Shown here: one piece after another, positions 47,257 to 57,600 of the stretch | Numbering within the stretch: the first letter of the stretch is position 1 | Layout: each line of letters opens with the position of its first letter | Assembly: GCA_963716445.1 (NCBI GenBank) | Contig: OY970313.1 | Span: forward strand, 558,001 to 622,000 | DNA: 64,000 bases | From: JAAYBF01 sp963716445 | Lineage (GTDB): Bacteria; Actinomycetota; Thermoleophilia; Solirubrobacterales; Thermoleophilaceae | Direction: 5' to 3' | Made by a program: the position numbers and the translations under genes | The notes under the pieces: generated by a model | What the model saw: the letters and a program-made list of their open reading frames with translations, nothing else | Databases searched by the model: none | What the model was told of the DNA's origin: nothing

Positions 47257-48048
47257 CTAGCGGCCGCGCCAGGTCGCGGCGCGCTTCTCGTCGAACGCGC
47301 GCATGCCCTCGCGGAAGTCCTCGGTGCGGAAGCACGACTCGCGCAGCTCGACGAGCTCGCGCTCGACGCTCTCCGGCAGCGCGCTGGCGTGGGCTCGCAG
47401 CTCGCGCAGGATGCGCTTGTTGCCGGCCACCGACAGCGGCGCGTTGGCGGCGATCTCGGCGGCCATGCCGATCGCCTGTGGCTCGAGCTCGGCGGGCGCC
47501 ACGACGTGGTTGAGCAGTCCCATCGCCAGGCCGCGCTCGGCGTCGACGTTGCGCCCGACGTAGAACAGCTCGGCGGTGTTCGCCGGCCCGCAGGCGTCGA
47601 CGAACTTGCGCAGGCCGGTGTGCGAGTAGATGAGGCCCAGCTTGGCGGGCGGCATGCCGACGGTGATCCCGCGCGCGGCGATCCGGATGTCGCAGCTCAG
47701 CGCCAGCTCGAGCCCACCGCCGATCGCGTGGCCGTTGATCTGCGCGATCACCGGGAAGCGGTACGCCTCGAGCGCCTCGATCGCGTCGTGGAACGGGTGC
47801 GCCACCAGCCGCTCGGCGTTCTCCTCGAACTCGCGTCCCTCGAGGTTGCCGAGGTCGTAGCCGGCGGAGAAGACGTCGTCGGTGCCGGTGAGCACCAGGC
47901 AGCGCGCGTCGAGCCCCGTGAGCGTCTCGGCCAGCGTGTCGAGGATCTCGTGGTCGAGCGCGCCGCGCCGCGCCGCGTTCGAGATCCGCAGCCGGACGAC
48001 TCCTTCCGCGGGATCGTCGCGAATTAGCTTGCCGGAGGCCAGCTCCAC
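47257..48048 (-). CDS. Enoyl-CoA hydratase/isomerase family protein
   Basis: 263 aa from GTG 48048. Crotonase motifs: RISNAARRGALDHEILDTLA, oxyanion loop LVLTGTDDVFSAGYDLGNLE, and AQINGHAIGGGLELALSCDI, followed by MPPAKLGLIYSHTGLRKFVD. The Glu pair of true hydratases is not clearly present at both positions. It starts 1 bp after the stop of the biotin carrier gene and so is coupled to it. This suggests a joint role in acyl-CoA carboxylation or decarboxylation, which is inference. Confidence 0.9.
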   Translation of the reverse strand: MELASGKLIRDDPAEGVVRLRISNAARRGALDHEILDTLAETLTGLDARCLVLTGTDDVFSAGYDLGNLEGREFEENAERLVAHPFHDAIEALEAYRFPVIAQINGHAIGGGLELALSCDIRIAARGITVGMPPAKLGLIYSHTGLRKFVDACGPANTAELFYVGRNVDAERGLAMGLLNHVVAPAELEPQAIGMAAEIAANAPLSVAGNKRILRELRAHASALPESVERELVELRESCFRTEDFREGMRAFDEKRAATWRGR

Positions 48049-48049
48049 G

Positions 48050-48262
48050 CTACTCGAGCACCACGAGCACGTCGCCCTCGCTGACCGACTGGCCCTCCGA
48101 GCACTTGATCTCCGCGACCGTGCCGTCGTCCTCGGCCTCGACCGGCATCTCCATCTTCATCGACTCGAGGATCGCGACGGTGTCGCCCTCCTCGACCTCC
48201 TGGCCGACCTTGCACTCGATCTTCCAGACGGTTCCCGTGATGTGCGCCTCGACGTTCGGCAA
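48050..48262 (-). CDS. Single-domain biotin/lipoyl attachment protein
   Basis: A 70-aa biotinyl domain with the canonical ESMKMEMPV (biotin on the second Lys-like position of MKM) and matching half-barrel EGQSVSEGDVLVVLE. No carboxylase or transferase domain is attached; similar to BCCP-like proteins (BLP). The start is TTG 48262 with AAGGAG 5 nt upstream. It precedes an enoyl-CoA hydratase-like gene by 1 bp, and biotin synthesis genes lie 4-10 kb away. The carboxylase it serves is not in the window. Confidence 0.93.
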   Translation of the reverse strand: MPNVEAHITGTVWKIECKVGQEVEEGDTVAILESMKMEMPVEAEDDGTVAEIKCSEGQSVSEGDVLVVLE

Positions 48263-48316
48263 TGCGTCTCCTTGCTCGGTGGGTCGCGCGCGGCCAAGAT
48301 ACCCGAGCCGAGCCGA

Positions 48317-48357
48317 GCTGCGGTGCTCGCCGGACCTGGGTCCGTGAGCACCGCAGC
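48317..48357 (-). terminator. Terminator after the lipase gene
   Basis: Perfect 12-bp arms GCTGCGGTGCTC/GAGCACCGCAGC with an inner GGACC/GGTCC stem, 18 bp past the lipase stop. It shares 18 bases with the tandem repeat upstream of bioB. Confidence 0.75.
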
Positions 48358-48374
48358 CCCTTGTCTCCTCTGTC

Positions 48375-49028
48375 TCAGTCGATGAAGTCGCGGACCTGGC
48401 CGTAGACCGTTAGGTCCGAGTACAGGGCGCTGTGGCCAATGCACGCGGTCTGCGTGTTCGTCGCCCCGCTGAGCAGAACGCTGCTGTCGGGGTTGATCAC
48501 CTCGTCGCACGGCGACCACCAGGTTCCGTAGTTGACGGCTCCCGGCGTCTCGTCGACGGCGTTGAGGTTGTTGAGGAACGACGAGCCCGGCTGCATCTCG
48601 AAGCACGACGTGTTCCAGAAGCAGGCGTAAGCCGTCGACGTGCCGTGATTCGGCCCGCCGAGCGAGACCCACTCGTCCACCTCGGCGGCTCCACCGAGGT
48701 TCTTCAGGTAGTAGCGGGTGTTGAGACCGCCCATCGAGTGACTGACGATGTCGACCTTCGCCGCTCCGGTCGCTGCACGAATCTGGTCGACCTTCGTGTT
48801 CACCTGGCCCGCCGTCGTCACGTTCGACTGAGCGGTGTTGTAGCTCCAGTTGTTCGTCTGAGCGGCGGTCCAGCCGTCGGCCTGGAAGCGGCCGATCATC
48901 GTGTTCCACACCGAGCCGCTGCTGTTCCAGCCGTGGACGAACAGGATCGGCTCCACCGCCGAGGCCGTGGCCGCCGGCGCGAGTGCTGCGATTGCGGCGA
49001 CGATCGTCGCCAGGAACATCTTCCGCAT
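48375..49028 (-). CDS. Secreted triacylglycerol lipase (lipase class 2/LipA-like)
   Basis: 217 aa with signal peptide (FLATIVAAIAALAPAATASA). Small alpha/beta hydrolase: ILFVHGWNSSGSVWNTMIGR at the oxyanion site, nucleophile Ser in VDIVSHSMGGLNTRYYLKNL, WVSLGGPNHGTSTAYACFW, Asp in WWSPCDEVINPDSSV and His in CIGHSALYSDLTVYG. Three Cys pairs may form disulfides. It resembles the minimal lipases of Bacillus and Streptomyces. Secreted fat or ester hydrolysis would feed glycerol to glpK next door and fatty acids to the acyl-CoA genes. Confidence 0.92.
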   Translation of the reverse strand: MRKMFLATIVAAIAALAPAATASAVEPILFVHGWNSSGSVWNTMIGRFQADGWTAAQTNNWSYNTAQSNVTTAGQVNTKVDQIRAATGAAKVDIVSHSMGGLNTRYYLKNLGGAAEVDEWVSLGGPNHGTSTAYACFWNTSCFEMQPGSSFLNNLNAVDETPGAVNYGTWWSPCDEVINPDSSVLLSGATNTQTACIGHSALYSDLTVYGQVRDFID

Positions 49029-49068
49029 GGTTACTCCCTCCTAGTAACTGCAGAGCTTTATAGAGACA

Positions 49069-49088
49069 GACCGGTACCGTAACCGGTC
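49069..49088. promoter_or_regulatory. GACCGGT-N6-ACCGGTC palindrome upstream of the lipase
   Basis: A perfect 7-bp inverted repeat, 41 bp from the lipase ATG. AACCGGTCA is the complement of the TGACCGGTT core in the three 35-bp repeats at 57883-57987, so one regulator could read both. The remaining intergenic bases show no other feature except a GTTAC/GTAAC pair near 49030-49048. Confidence 0.5.
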
Positions 49089-49163
49089 AAATCAGTTAAT
49101 GCCACCCCGAATTCGGACGGCGACGGTGGCGATGGCGCCCGTCGCCGGTTTCTACGCGCGCCT

Positions 49164-49169
49164 TAGGAT
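49164..49169 (+). promoter_or_regulatory. -10 box TAGGAT of glpK
   Basis: TAGGAT ends 6 nt before GTG 49176; leaderless arrangement. Confidence 0.5.
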
Positions 49170-49175
49170 GCCGCC

Positions 49176-50630
<1,455 letters not shown>

Positions 50631-50662
50631 CCAACGTCGCGCCGAGGGGTACCTGACGGCGC

Positions 50663-51373
50663 ATGCCCGACGTCCAGCTCAAGCCCCAGGTCTACAAGGA
50701 CTCGCGCCCGAAGGAGCACTTCGACCGCTACCACCGGCGCGTACGCGAGCACCGGCCGAACTGGGACTACGAGCTCGTCCGGACGATCCTGACGCCCTAT
50801 CTGCTCGGCTTCTTCCGCACCCGGGCGTTCGACACCTACAACGTGCCGCCCGACGGCCCGTGCATCCTCGCGCCGAACCACTTCTCATTCCTCGATCACT
50901 TCTTCCTCGCCGTCTACCTGCGGCGCAAGGTCCACTTCATGGCGAAGTCGCAGCTGTTCAAGCTGCCGCTGTGGCCGTTCTTCAACTATGGCGGCGTCTT
51001 CCCCGTGCGCCGCGGCCATGCCGATCAGGAGGCCTTCGACACCGCCCACGCGATCCTTGCTCGCGGCGACGTCGTGGTTATGTACCTCGAGGGAGGTCGG
51101 TCGCGCACCGGCGAGCTCGGCGTCGCGCGACCGGGAGTCGGACGCCTGGCGCTCGAAACGGGCGTCCCGGTGGTGCCCGTGGCGATCGCCGGCTCGGAGA
51201 AGACCCGCAACTGGAAGCGCGGCCAGTTCCCCAAGGTCAGCGTCCGCTTCGGCGCGCCGGTGCGCTTCGACAAGATCGAGGAGCCGACGAAGGATCAGTC
51301 CCAGTACGCCTCTGAGCAGGTCATGGAGCGCATTCGCGTCCTCTGGCAGGACGCCCGCGACTCCGGCCGCTGA
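50663..51373 (+). CDS. 1-acyl-sn-glycerol-3-phosphate acyltransferase (PlsC family)
   Basis: 236 aa. Motif I NHFSFLDHFFLAVYL (HX4D), motif II FPVRRGHADQEAFD and motif III MYLEGGRSRTGELG, as in LPLAT/AGPAT enzymes. One amphipathic hydrophobic region (YLLGFFRTRAF) near residue 45-55. It transfers an acyl group to lysophosphatidate or a related acceptor. Likely co-transcribed with glpK. The GAGTGGAA island begins right after its stop. Confidence 0.93.
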   Translation: MPDVQLKPQVYKDSRPKEHFDRYHRRVREHRPNWDYELVRTILTPYLLGFFRTRAFDTYNVPPDGPCILAPNHFSFLDHFFLAVYLRRKVHFMAKSQLFKLPLWPFFNYGGVFPVRRGHADQEAFDTAHAILARGDVVVMYLEGGRSRTGELGVARPGVGRLALETGVPVVPVAIAGSEKTRNWKRGQFPKVSVRFGAPVRFDKIEEPTKDQSQYASEQVMERIRVLWQDARDSGR

Positions 51374-51628
51374 GGCGCCTTGGGGGGTTGTCGAGGCGTG
51401 GGGTCGTGCTGGGGGTGGCGTTCCTGTGGGGCGTCCTTGAGGCTCTCCGTCGGACGGGGGGTGGGTGGGGCGCTGTATGAGTTGGGCTTGCTGCGGTGCC
51501 GGGCCCTTGGCTGGGTAGGGAGGAATGCGAGGTGGCTGATGGCCGGCAGCGGGCGTCGCTCGGCGGCTTTGGGTGCTCGGTTGGACGTTGGTGGGGCTTT
51601 CGGCCTGTGCTTGGGGTGCCTAAGTGTC

Positions 51629-51674
51629 CGAATGGACGATTGAGCACACCAGGGTGTGTTCAATCGTCCATTCG
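51629..51674. repeat. Hairpin 1 of the island
   Basis: CGAATGGACGATTGA...TCAATCGTCCATTCG with an inner CACACC/GGTGTG; one mismatched pair in 22. Layout parallels the GAGTGGAA hairpin exactly 100 bp on. Confidence 0.75.
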
Positions 51675-51675
51675 G

Positions 51676-51825
51676 TTCTCGGAGCGAAGGGTTTTGGGCC
51701 TCGAAACGGCTGTTTGGCCCCTCGGAAAACGAGTGGAACATTGACTGGGCTCTGCCCCAGTCAATGTTCCACTCGTTCTCGGAGCGAAGGGTTTCGGCCT
51801 GGAAACGGCTATCTGGCCAGGAAAC
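51676..51825. repeat. 100-bp-period direct repeat in the island
   Basis: TTCTCGGAGCGAAGGGTTT occurs at 51676 and 51776. The similarity continues for about 45 bp (GAAACGGCT is shared in both). Each copy directly follows a hairpin, so hairpin plus spacer is the repeated unit. Confidence 0.75.
51728..51777. terminator. GAGTGGAA-family hairpin, perfect copy
   Basis: AACGAGTGGAACATTGACTG with its full complement (51758-51777) makes a perfect arm of at least 22 bp around a CTCTGC loop. It is the best copy of the family also seen at 2539-2582 and 37715-37758. Confidence 0.8.
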
Positions 51826-51850
51826 TGCTGCATACCACTGAGAACCAAGG

Positions 51851-51876
51851 CGATCGGGGACCAAGGGCCCCGATCG
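51851..51876. repeat. Hairpin 3 of the island
   Basis: CGATCGGGG/CCCCGATCG, perfect 9-bp arms with an 8-nt loop, just inside the right outer arm. Confidence 0.65.
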
Positions 51877-52109
51877 AAGCCCAGCCACCGCCTCACCGCC
51901 CTACCCAGCCAAGGGACCGGCACCGCAGCTAGCCAAGCTCGTACAGCGCCCCTCGAACCCCCGCACGAAACCGCGCCTCAAGGACGCTCATGGGAGCGAG
52001 AAACCGTCTGCCGGGCGGGGAAAGGAACAGCGAAACCGCGCCTCAAGGACGCCCCACAGGAGCGCGCCCCGGCAACGCCCACCCCGCCTACATTCGACTG
52101 GCCGCCCGC

Positions 52110-52751
52110 TCAGGCCGGCAGCTTCGCCACCGCGGCGGCGAGCTTCGCCGGATCGCGCAGTGGCGGGCCGTGGCCGAAGCAGACGAGCGAGGGCTCGAGC
52201 GCGACGATCCTGCGCGCCGACTCGCGGTTGAGGCTCACGTCCGGGCTGAGGATCCGGAACGGCTCGCGGATCGGGCCGCGCATCAGGAACGGGTTGTAGC
52301 CCCACATCACGTCGCCGCAGACCAGCACGCGGTCGGACTCGCGCCAGAAGGAGACGTGGCCGGGAGAGTGGCCTGGCGTGTCCAGCACCGCGAAGCCGGC
52401 GACCTCGTCGCCCTCGCGCAGGGCGCGGGCGACCCGGTGCCCGTTGGGTCCGGGGATCATCCATCCGCGCGGGCCGACGATCTTGCCGGCCTCGACGGCT
52501 GCGACGTCGCCGGCGCCGCACCAAAGCGGGATCTCCAGCCGCTCGCAGACCGCGTGGCTCGCGCCGTAGTGGTCGGGGTGGGCGTGGGTGAGCGCGTGAG
52601 CGGCGATCTCACGGCCCTCGACCTGCCTCAGGACGCGGCCCGCGTCGAGCCGAGTGCCGGCGTCGACCAGCACGTCGCCGATCACGTAGACGTTGACCTG
52701 GTTCGCGGGGCGGCCGTCGAGTTGCCAGAGGTCGTCGGCGAGCGCTCGCAC
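52110..52751 (-). CDS. Metallo-beta-lactamase-fold hydrolase
   Basis: 213 aa from GTG 52751. Zinc motif ALTHAHPDHYGASHAV (HxHxDH), later ligands in LDTPGHSPGHVSFW, VCGDVMWGYNP and VCFGHGPPLRD. Glyoxalase II-like or general MBL hydrolase; substrate unknown. TAGCCT lies 8 nt before the start, overlapping the stop of the next MBL gene upstream, so it may have its own promoter within the pair. Confidence 0.9.
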   Translation of the reverse strand: MRALADDLWQLDGRPANQVNVYVIGDVLVDAGTRLDAGRVLRQVEGREIAAHALTHAHPDHYGASHAVCERLEIPLWCGAGDVAAVEAGKIVGPRGWMIPGPNGHRVARALREGDEVAGFAVLDTPGHSPGHVSFWRESDRVLVCGDVMWGYNPFLMRGPIREPFRILSPDVSLNRESARRIVALEPSLVCFGHGPPLRDPAKLAAAVAKLPA

Positions 52752-52759
52752 GGCGGGCG

Positions 52760-52765
52760 AGGCTA
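52760..52765 (-). promoter_or_regulatory. -10 box TAGCCT inside the tandem MBL genes
   Basis: On the minus strand TAGCCT ends 8 nt before GTG 52751 and includes the upstream gene's TAG stop. Confidence 0.4.
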
Positions 52766-53668
52766 CTCGTAGACGGTGTCGAGCCGTCGCCAGGCGGCCA
52801 TGTCGTGGCCCGGGACGACGAGCGCGTCGGGGACCTGCTCGATGTAGAGCTGGATCTCGCGCAGCGAGCGGCGGAAGCGGTGCTCGTCGGCCATCCGGAA
52901 CGGGAGCGCCGTCTCGGCGATCGTCCGCCTGGTGTAGGCGGCGTCGGACGTCAACAGCACGTCGAGGTCGCTCAGCCGCAGCACCACCGAGCAGTGGCCG
53001 GGAGTGTGGCCGGGCGTGAAGACGATCCGCACGCTGCCGTCGCCGAACAGGTCGAGCGAGCGGCCGAAGCTCGCGAACGAGTCGGACGCGTCGCTCTCGA
53101 AGTCGAGCAGCCTGTAGTCGAAGGCGTGGTCGAACTGGCGCTTGAAGTAGCCGTCGGTCGCGCCACCGTGCGAGGCCGCCTTCCACTCCGCCGAGCTGAC
53201 GACGAACGTCGCGTTCGGGAACTGGGCTATCCCGCTAGCGTGGTCGCTGTGCAGGTGGGTCAGCACGACCACCTCGACGTCGTCGGGCGAGAAGCCGCGC
53301 TCGCGCAGCTGAGCGGGGACCGCCTGCTCGGAGTCCATCCGCAGGTTCTTGAAGACGAGTCCGCCGAGGCGGCCCATGCCCTGCCGCGGGTCGACCGCTA
53401 CCGCCGCGTGGAAACCGGTGTCGACGAGCACCAGGCCGACACCGGGATGCTCGACCAGGAACGCCTGCACCGGGAACTCGGGCCAGTCGTCCTGCGAGAC
53501 GCCGACGCCGAGCGCGCGCAGCGGAGCAAGGCGCCCCTCGTCGCGGTGCACGAGCCCGGGCGGCGCGATCATCCGCGCGCAGAGCAGCGGATGCAGGCGA
53601 ACCGTCGCCCCCTCGCGTCCGCCGGGCAGCGGCAGCTGCGCCGCCCGGGGCTCTGCCGCCGTCGCCAT
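52763..53668 (-). CDS. Metallo-beta-lactamase-fold protein, AHL-lactonase-like
   Basis: 301 aa. VVVLTHLHSDHASGIAQFPN is the HxHxDH zinc motif. VFTPGHTPGHCSVVLR, LLTSDAAYTRRTIAE and VVPGHDMAAWRRLDTVY supply the other ligands. The N-terminal VQAFLVEHPGVGLVLVDTGF is typical of the N-acyl homoserine lactonase branch (AttM/AiiA-like). Many members are lactonases of other substrates, so quorum quenching is only possible. TAGGGT lies 6 nt before ATG 53668. Confidence 0.9.
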   Translation of the reverse strand: MATAAEPRAAQLPLPGGREGATVRLHPLLCARMIAPPGLVHRDEGRLAPLRALGVGVSQDDWPEFPVQAFLVEHPGVGLVLVDTGFHAAVAVDPRQGMGRLGGLVFKNLRMDSEQAVPAQLRERGFSPDDVEVVVLTHLHSDHASGIAQFPNATFVVSSAEWKAASHGGATDGYFKRQFDHAFDYRLLDFESDASDSFASFGRSLDLFGDGSVRIVFTPGHTPGHCSVVLRLSDLDVLLTSDAAYTRRTIAETALPFRMADEHRFRRSLREIQLYIEQVPDALVVPGHDMAAWRRLDTVYE

Positions 53669-53674
53669 GCGCAG

Positions 53675-53712
53675 ACCCTAGCCCGTTCGCGGGACCCGTA
53701 CGGCGATACGCT
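53675..53712. promoter_or_regulatory. Divergent -10 boxes for MBL and SDR genes
   Basis: Minus strand TAGGGT (complement of 53675-53680), 6 nt from ATG 53668. Plus strand TACGCT (53707-53712), 10 nt from ATG 53723. Confidence 0.5.
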
Positions 53713-53722
53713 GGCGCGCGCG

Positions 53723-54604
53723 ATGAGCGCAGCGGACCCCAGCGCGGATGCCTCCGCCGGCGGCATCTTCAGGCCCGGCCTGCTCGAAGGGCAGGTCGCG
53801 CTGGTCAGCGGCGGCGGCTCCGGGCTCGGGCGGGCCACGGCTATCGAGCTGGCCGGTCTGGGAGCGCAGGTGGTCATCTGCGGGCGCCGCGGCGAGCCGC
53901 TCGACGAGACCGTCGCCCTATGTGCCGAGGGCCGCTGCGCGGCGCAGGTCTGCGACATCCGCGAGGAGGACCAGGTCGGAGCCCTCGTCGATGCCGTGGT
54001 CGAGCGTCACGGCAAGATCGACCTGCTGGTCAACAACGCGGGCGGCCAGTTCCTGACGCCGGCGGAGGACATCACTCCGAAGGGCTTCCGCACAGTCATC
54101 CGGCTCAACGTCGAGGGCACCTGGCTGATGACTCACGCAGTGGCCACGAAGGCGATGATCCCCAGCGGCGCCGGCGGCAAGATCGTCAACGTCACGCTCT
54201 CGCCCCACAACGGCCTGCCCGGCATGGCCCACTCGTCGGCGGCGCGCGCGGCGGTCGAGAACCTGACCCGCGTCCTCTCGATCGAGTGGTCGCGCTACGA
54301 CATCAAGCTGACCGCGCTCGCGGCGGGCCAGTTCGGCACCGAGACGCTGCGGACCAAGTACCCGCAGCCGGTCGTCGAGCACCTCGAGCAGACGATTCCT
54401 CTCGGTCGCCTCGGGACCGAGCAGGAGTTCGCGTGGTCGATCGCCTACCTCGCCTCTCCCGCCGGGGACTTCTACTCCGGAGCGATCCTCACCATGGACG
54501 GCGCCCGGGACAACTGGTTCGGCTCCTGGCCGCCCAAGTCGATCGTGGACGCCGGCGGCAAGCCGCTGGTCGAGGAGCGAAAGCCGCCAAAGGCCGATCG
54601 CTAG
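53723..54604 (+). CDS. SDR of the trans-2-enoyl-CoA/2,4-dienoyl-CoA reductase type
   Basis: 293 aa. VALVSGGGSGLGRATAIELA (TGxxxGxG-like), NNAGGQF and the C-terminal LTMDGARDNWFGSWPPKSIV. At the usual Tyr-x3-Lys site the sequence is AHSSAARAAVENLTRVLSIE: His and Arg replace Tyr and Lys. From memory, peroxisomal trans-2-enoyl-CoA reductase (PECR) has the same AARAGV block, so a reductase acting on enoyl- or dienoyl-CoA is likelier than an alcohol dehydrogenase. Its stop and the stop of the convergent MmpL gene share the bases CTAG at 54601-54604. Confidence 0.88.
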   Translation: MSAADPSADASAGGIFRPGLLEGQVALVSGGGSGLGRATAIELAGLGAQVVICGRRGEPLDETVALCAEGRCAAQVCDIREEDQVGALVDAVVERHGKIDLLVNNAGGQFLTPAEDITPKGFRTVIRLNVEGTWLMTHAVATKAMIPSGAGGKIVNVTLSPHNGLPGMAHSSAARAAVENLTRVLSIEWSRYDIKLTALAAGQFGTETLRTKYPQPVVEHLEQTIPLGRLGTEQEFAWSIAYLASPAGDFYSGAILTMDGARDNWFGSWPPKSIVDAGGKPLVEERKPPKADR

Positions 54605-57600
54605 AGCGAGACCCGCGGCATGGCGCGGTCCAGCCAGCTAGGCAGCCACCACGTGCGATCGCCGATCAGGCGCATCGCCGCCGGCAGCAGGACGAGACGC
54701 ACGACCGTCGCGTCGAGGAACACGGCCACGGCGAGGCCTATGCCGACCTCGCGAATCGCGATGTAGTCCGAGGTCGCGAAGGCCAGGAAGATCACCACCA
54801 TCACCGCCGCCGCCCCGGTTATGACGCCTCCCGTCGATCCGATCCCGGCCTCAAGCGCTCGCTCGTTGCTGCCAGAGGCCGAGTACTCCTCGCGAATGCG
54901 GCTCAACAGGAATATCTGATAGTCGATCGAGAGCGCGAACACGACGGTCAGCGCCCCGGAGAGGGCGACGACGTCCACGTATCCCGGGCCGCCCAGGAGG
55001 GGGTCGGATCCGCCAAAGCCGATCTGCATCACTCCGAACGTCACGCAGACCGTCAGCAGGTTGAGCGCCACGCACATGGCAGCAAGCGGCACCGCCCGCA
55101 GGCCCAGCACCAAGATCAGGAACGACACCAGAGCGAACGCCGCGACGAGCAGCGGCAGCCGCGCCGACGTTGCGTCCTGGAACTGCTGGAGGAGCCCGGC
55201 GGGGCCGCCGACGGCCGTCTCGAGCTCGCTTCCGTCGAGCTGGTCCGACGCCTCGGTGATGCGCTCGTGCAGACCGTCGATCCGCGCGTCGCTGGTGGCG
55301 TAGCGCGGTATCACGGTCACCCGTGCCGTTCGGCCGCCGTTCTTGAGGTCGAGCACCATCTGGGTGCGCTCCTTCGTCGGGCGGCGCGTGCCGTCCGCGA
55401 GAGCCAGCGGCAGCAAGCCGGACTCGAAGAGCCGCGGCGAGCGCTCGGCGAGATCTCCTGCCGACGACTTCTCTTGCTGGCCCGCGACGCCGGAGCGGAT
55501 GCGCTCGAGCCCGCTGGCGAGCCGGCCCCCGCCGTCCGGGCCGCCGAGGCCCCCCGCGAGCTGTCCCGCCCCCGCCTCCACCTGTCCGAGACCGTCCGCC
55601 AGTCGCTCCGTGCCGTCGGAGAGCTGGCCCAGGCCGGGCGCCAGCCCGGCGCTGTGGCGCGAGAGTCGTTGGAGGCCGTCCGACACCTGCGCGTTGCCCG
55701 CGGCGATCCGGCCGACCCCGGCATGCAGCCGCTTCGCGCCACGTGCGAGCCGGCGCACTCCGCGCTGCGCCTTGCGGCCGTCCGCCTCCAGGCGGTTGGT
55801 CAAGTACAGGCCGAGGCTGAACTGACCTTCGGCGTCCTTCATCCCGGCCGCCACGCCCTCGTAGGCCGGATCGGGCGCCTCGCCAGAGCTGGGATCGGTG
55901 CCGGTCAGAGCTTCGCTCGCCGCCCGCACGGCCTCGACCGCAAGCCCGAACTGCGGGTCGTTGCGTCCCACGGTCATGCGCTGGAGCGCTCGCCACGCCG
56001 TCGCCAGGCGCCGATCGGCGGTCTCGACGGGCTCGTGCAGGGCATCGAGCTGGCCGTTCCCCGTGCGCAGGTCGTTCTCGAGCACGCGTGCGTTGTTCGA
56101 GACCTGGTTGGAGCTCGTACGCGCCTGCTCGAGGCCGTCCGCGAGCCGTCCGGCTCCGACACGGGCCTGGCGAGACCCGTCCGCGAGGCGCTCCCCGCCG
56201 CGGCTTGCCTCGACGAGGCCGCCGATCAGACGCTCCGATCCTCCGGCGGCCGCTCGAAGGCCGCTTGCCAGGCGGTCCGCGCCGCGGTGGGTCTGACCTG
56301 TCGCCGCGTGCAGCTCGGCCGCTCCGCCGCCGGCCAGGCGTACGCCATCGGAGGCGCGGGACAGACCGCGGTCGAGACGCGACAGGCCCTTCTGCTGGCT
56401 GGCGAGCTGTCGCTCGAGGCGCGGCAGCCCCCTGGTCTGCCGCTCGATCGCGGCCGGTCCGATGACCGTCGCGACCCCCCGGTCCGACGCTAGCCGGCGC
56501 TGCAGGCGCGCTACGGCATCGAGCGAGCGGGCGGTGGTCACCGGACGGTCGCCGCGGGACCTGATCACGACGTCGAACACGGCGCCGAACCCCGGTCCCA
56601 CCACCTTGCCGACCTCTTCGTACTCGACCCGCGTCGGCGCGTCGTCGGGGAGCAGCTTGACGTCGGGCGAGCCGGGATCGATCGCCAAGGTGGGCGCCGC
56701 CAGCGCCAGCAACGCGACCAGCGCGGCCAGCGGGATCGCGATCGGATGACGTCCGGCGAGTCGCGACGCGCCCCGTCGCCTGAACGACGGCAGCCGCCAG
56801 CGCTCCATCCACGGATCGAGCTCGCGAAGGAGCGCAGGCGTGACCAGTAGCGAGGTGAGGGCGCCTACGACCGTGACGACCCCGACGCCGAGCGCGGCCG
56901 AGGCCAGCACCGGTCCGACGGAGAGGACGGCGGCCACCACCATGACGGCGACGAGCAGGACGGCCGCGAAGACGATCGTGCGGCCGGTCGCGAGGCTGGC
57001 GGCCTCGATGTTCGCCCCGACGGCCGCCGGGGCGACACGGCGGTGCTCGCGGTAGCGCGAGACGAGCAGCAGCGAGTAGTCGACGCCGAGCGCGAGTCCC
57101 ATCATCGACCCGAGGCTGAGGGCAAGCTGGTCGACTGTCGTGACGGTCGAGAGCGCCTGGACGATGCCGCCGCCGGCGATCACCGTCCCGAATCCGACGA
57201 TCGCCGGAACGGCCGCCGCCACCGGCGAGCGGAAGACCAGCAGGAGCACCAGCAGCAGCAGCGGCACGGCGATGATCTCGGCCTCGCGCGTCGCGCTGTA
57301 CGACTCCTCGATCAGGCCCTCGGCGATAGCGGGCTGACCGGTGATCCGCGCCGTCACGGGTGGGCGCACCGTCGAGTCGACGACGCGCCGAACCGGCGGC
57401 ATCGTGTCGGCGAGCTCCTGCCCCGGCCGTAGTCGGGCATAGATGATGAAGAGCGCGGAGTCCCCGCGCCGGGTGACGGCCAGCTCCTCGCGCCGTGCGC
57501 GAGCGTCCCCGGTCGGTCGGTCGAACGGCGAGACGACGCGCAGGCCGGGGACGTTGCGAAGCTCCTTCGTCACCGCGGCGCCCTGGCGCTGGAGATCGCG

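Larger units (their letters stand above)
51374..52109. repeat. Gene-free island of nested inverted and direct repeats
   Basis: No credible gene: open frames here only reflect the palindromes and run through both arms. Outer arms: 51422-51443 is an exact 22-bp inverse of 52040-52061. 51467-51477 is inverted near 51942-51952. 51491-51520 is inverted at 51899-51928 with one mismatch in 30. A second copy of GAAACCGCGCCTCAAGGACG lies at about 51967 as well as 52031. The middle holds two 100-bp repeat units, each with a hairpin. It lies between the convergent plsC-like and MBL genes. It could be a degenerate non-autonomous element or a large terminator; no transposase is present. Confidence 0.8.

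Noticed and set aside
51380..51932. Several 60-200 aa frames in the palindromic island
   Set aside because: They are created by the inverted repeats, differ in every frame, contain the same hairpin translation (EWNIDW, SQCSTR) on both strands and have no start signals.
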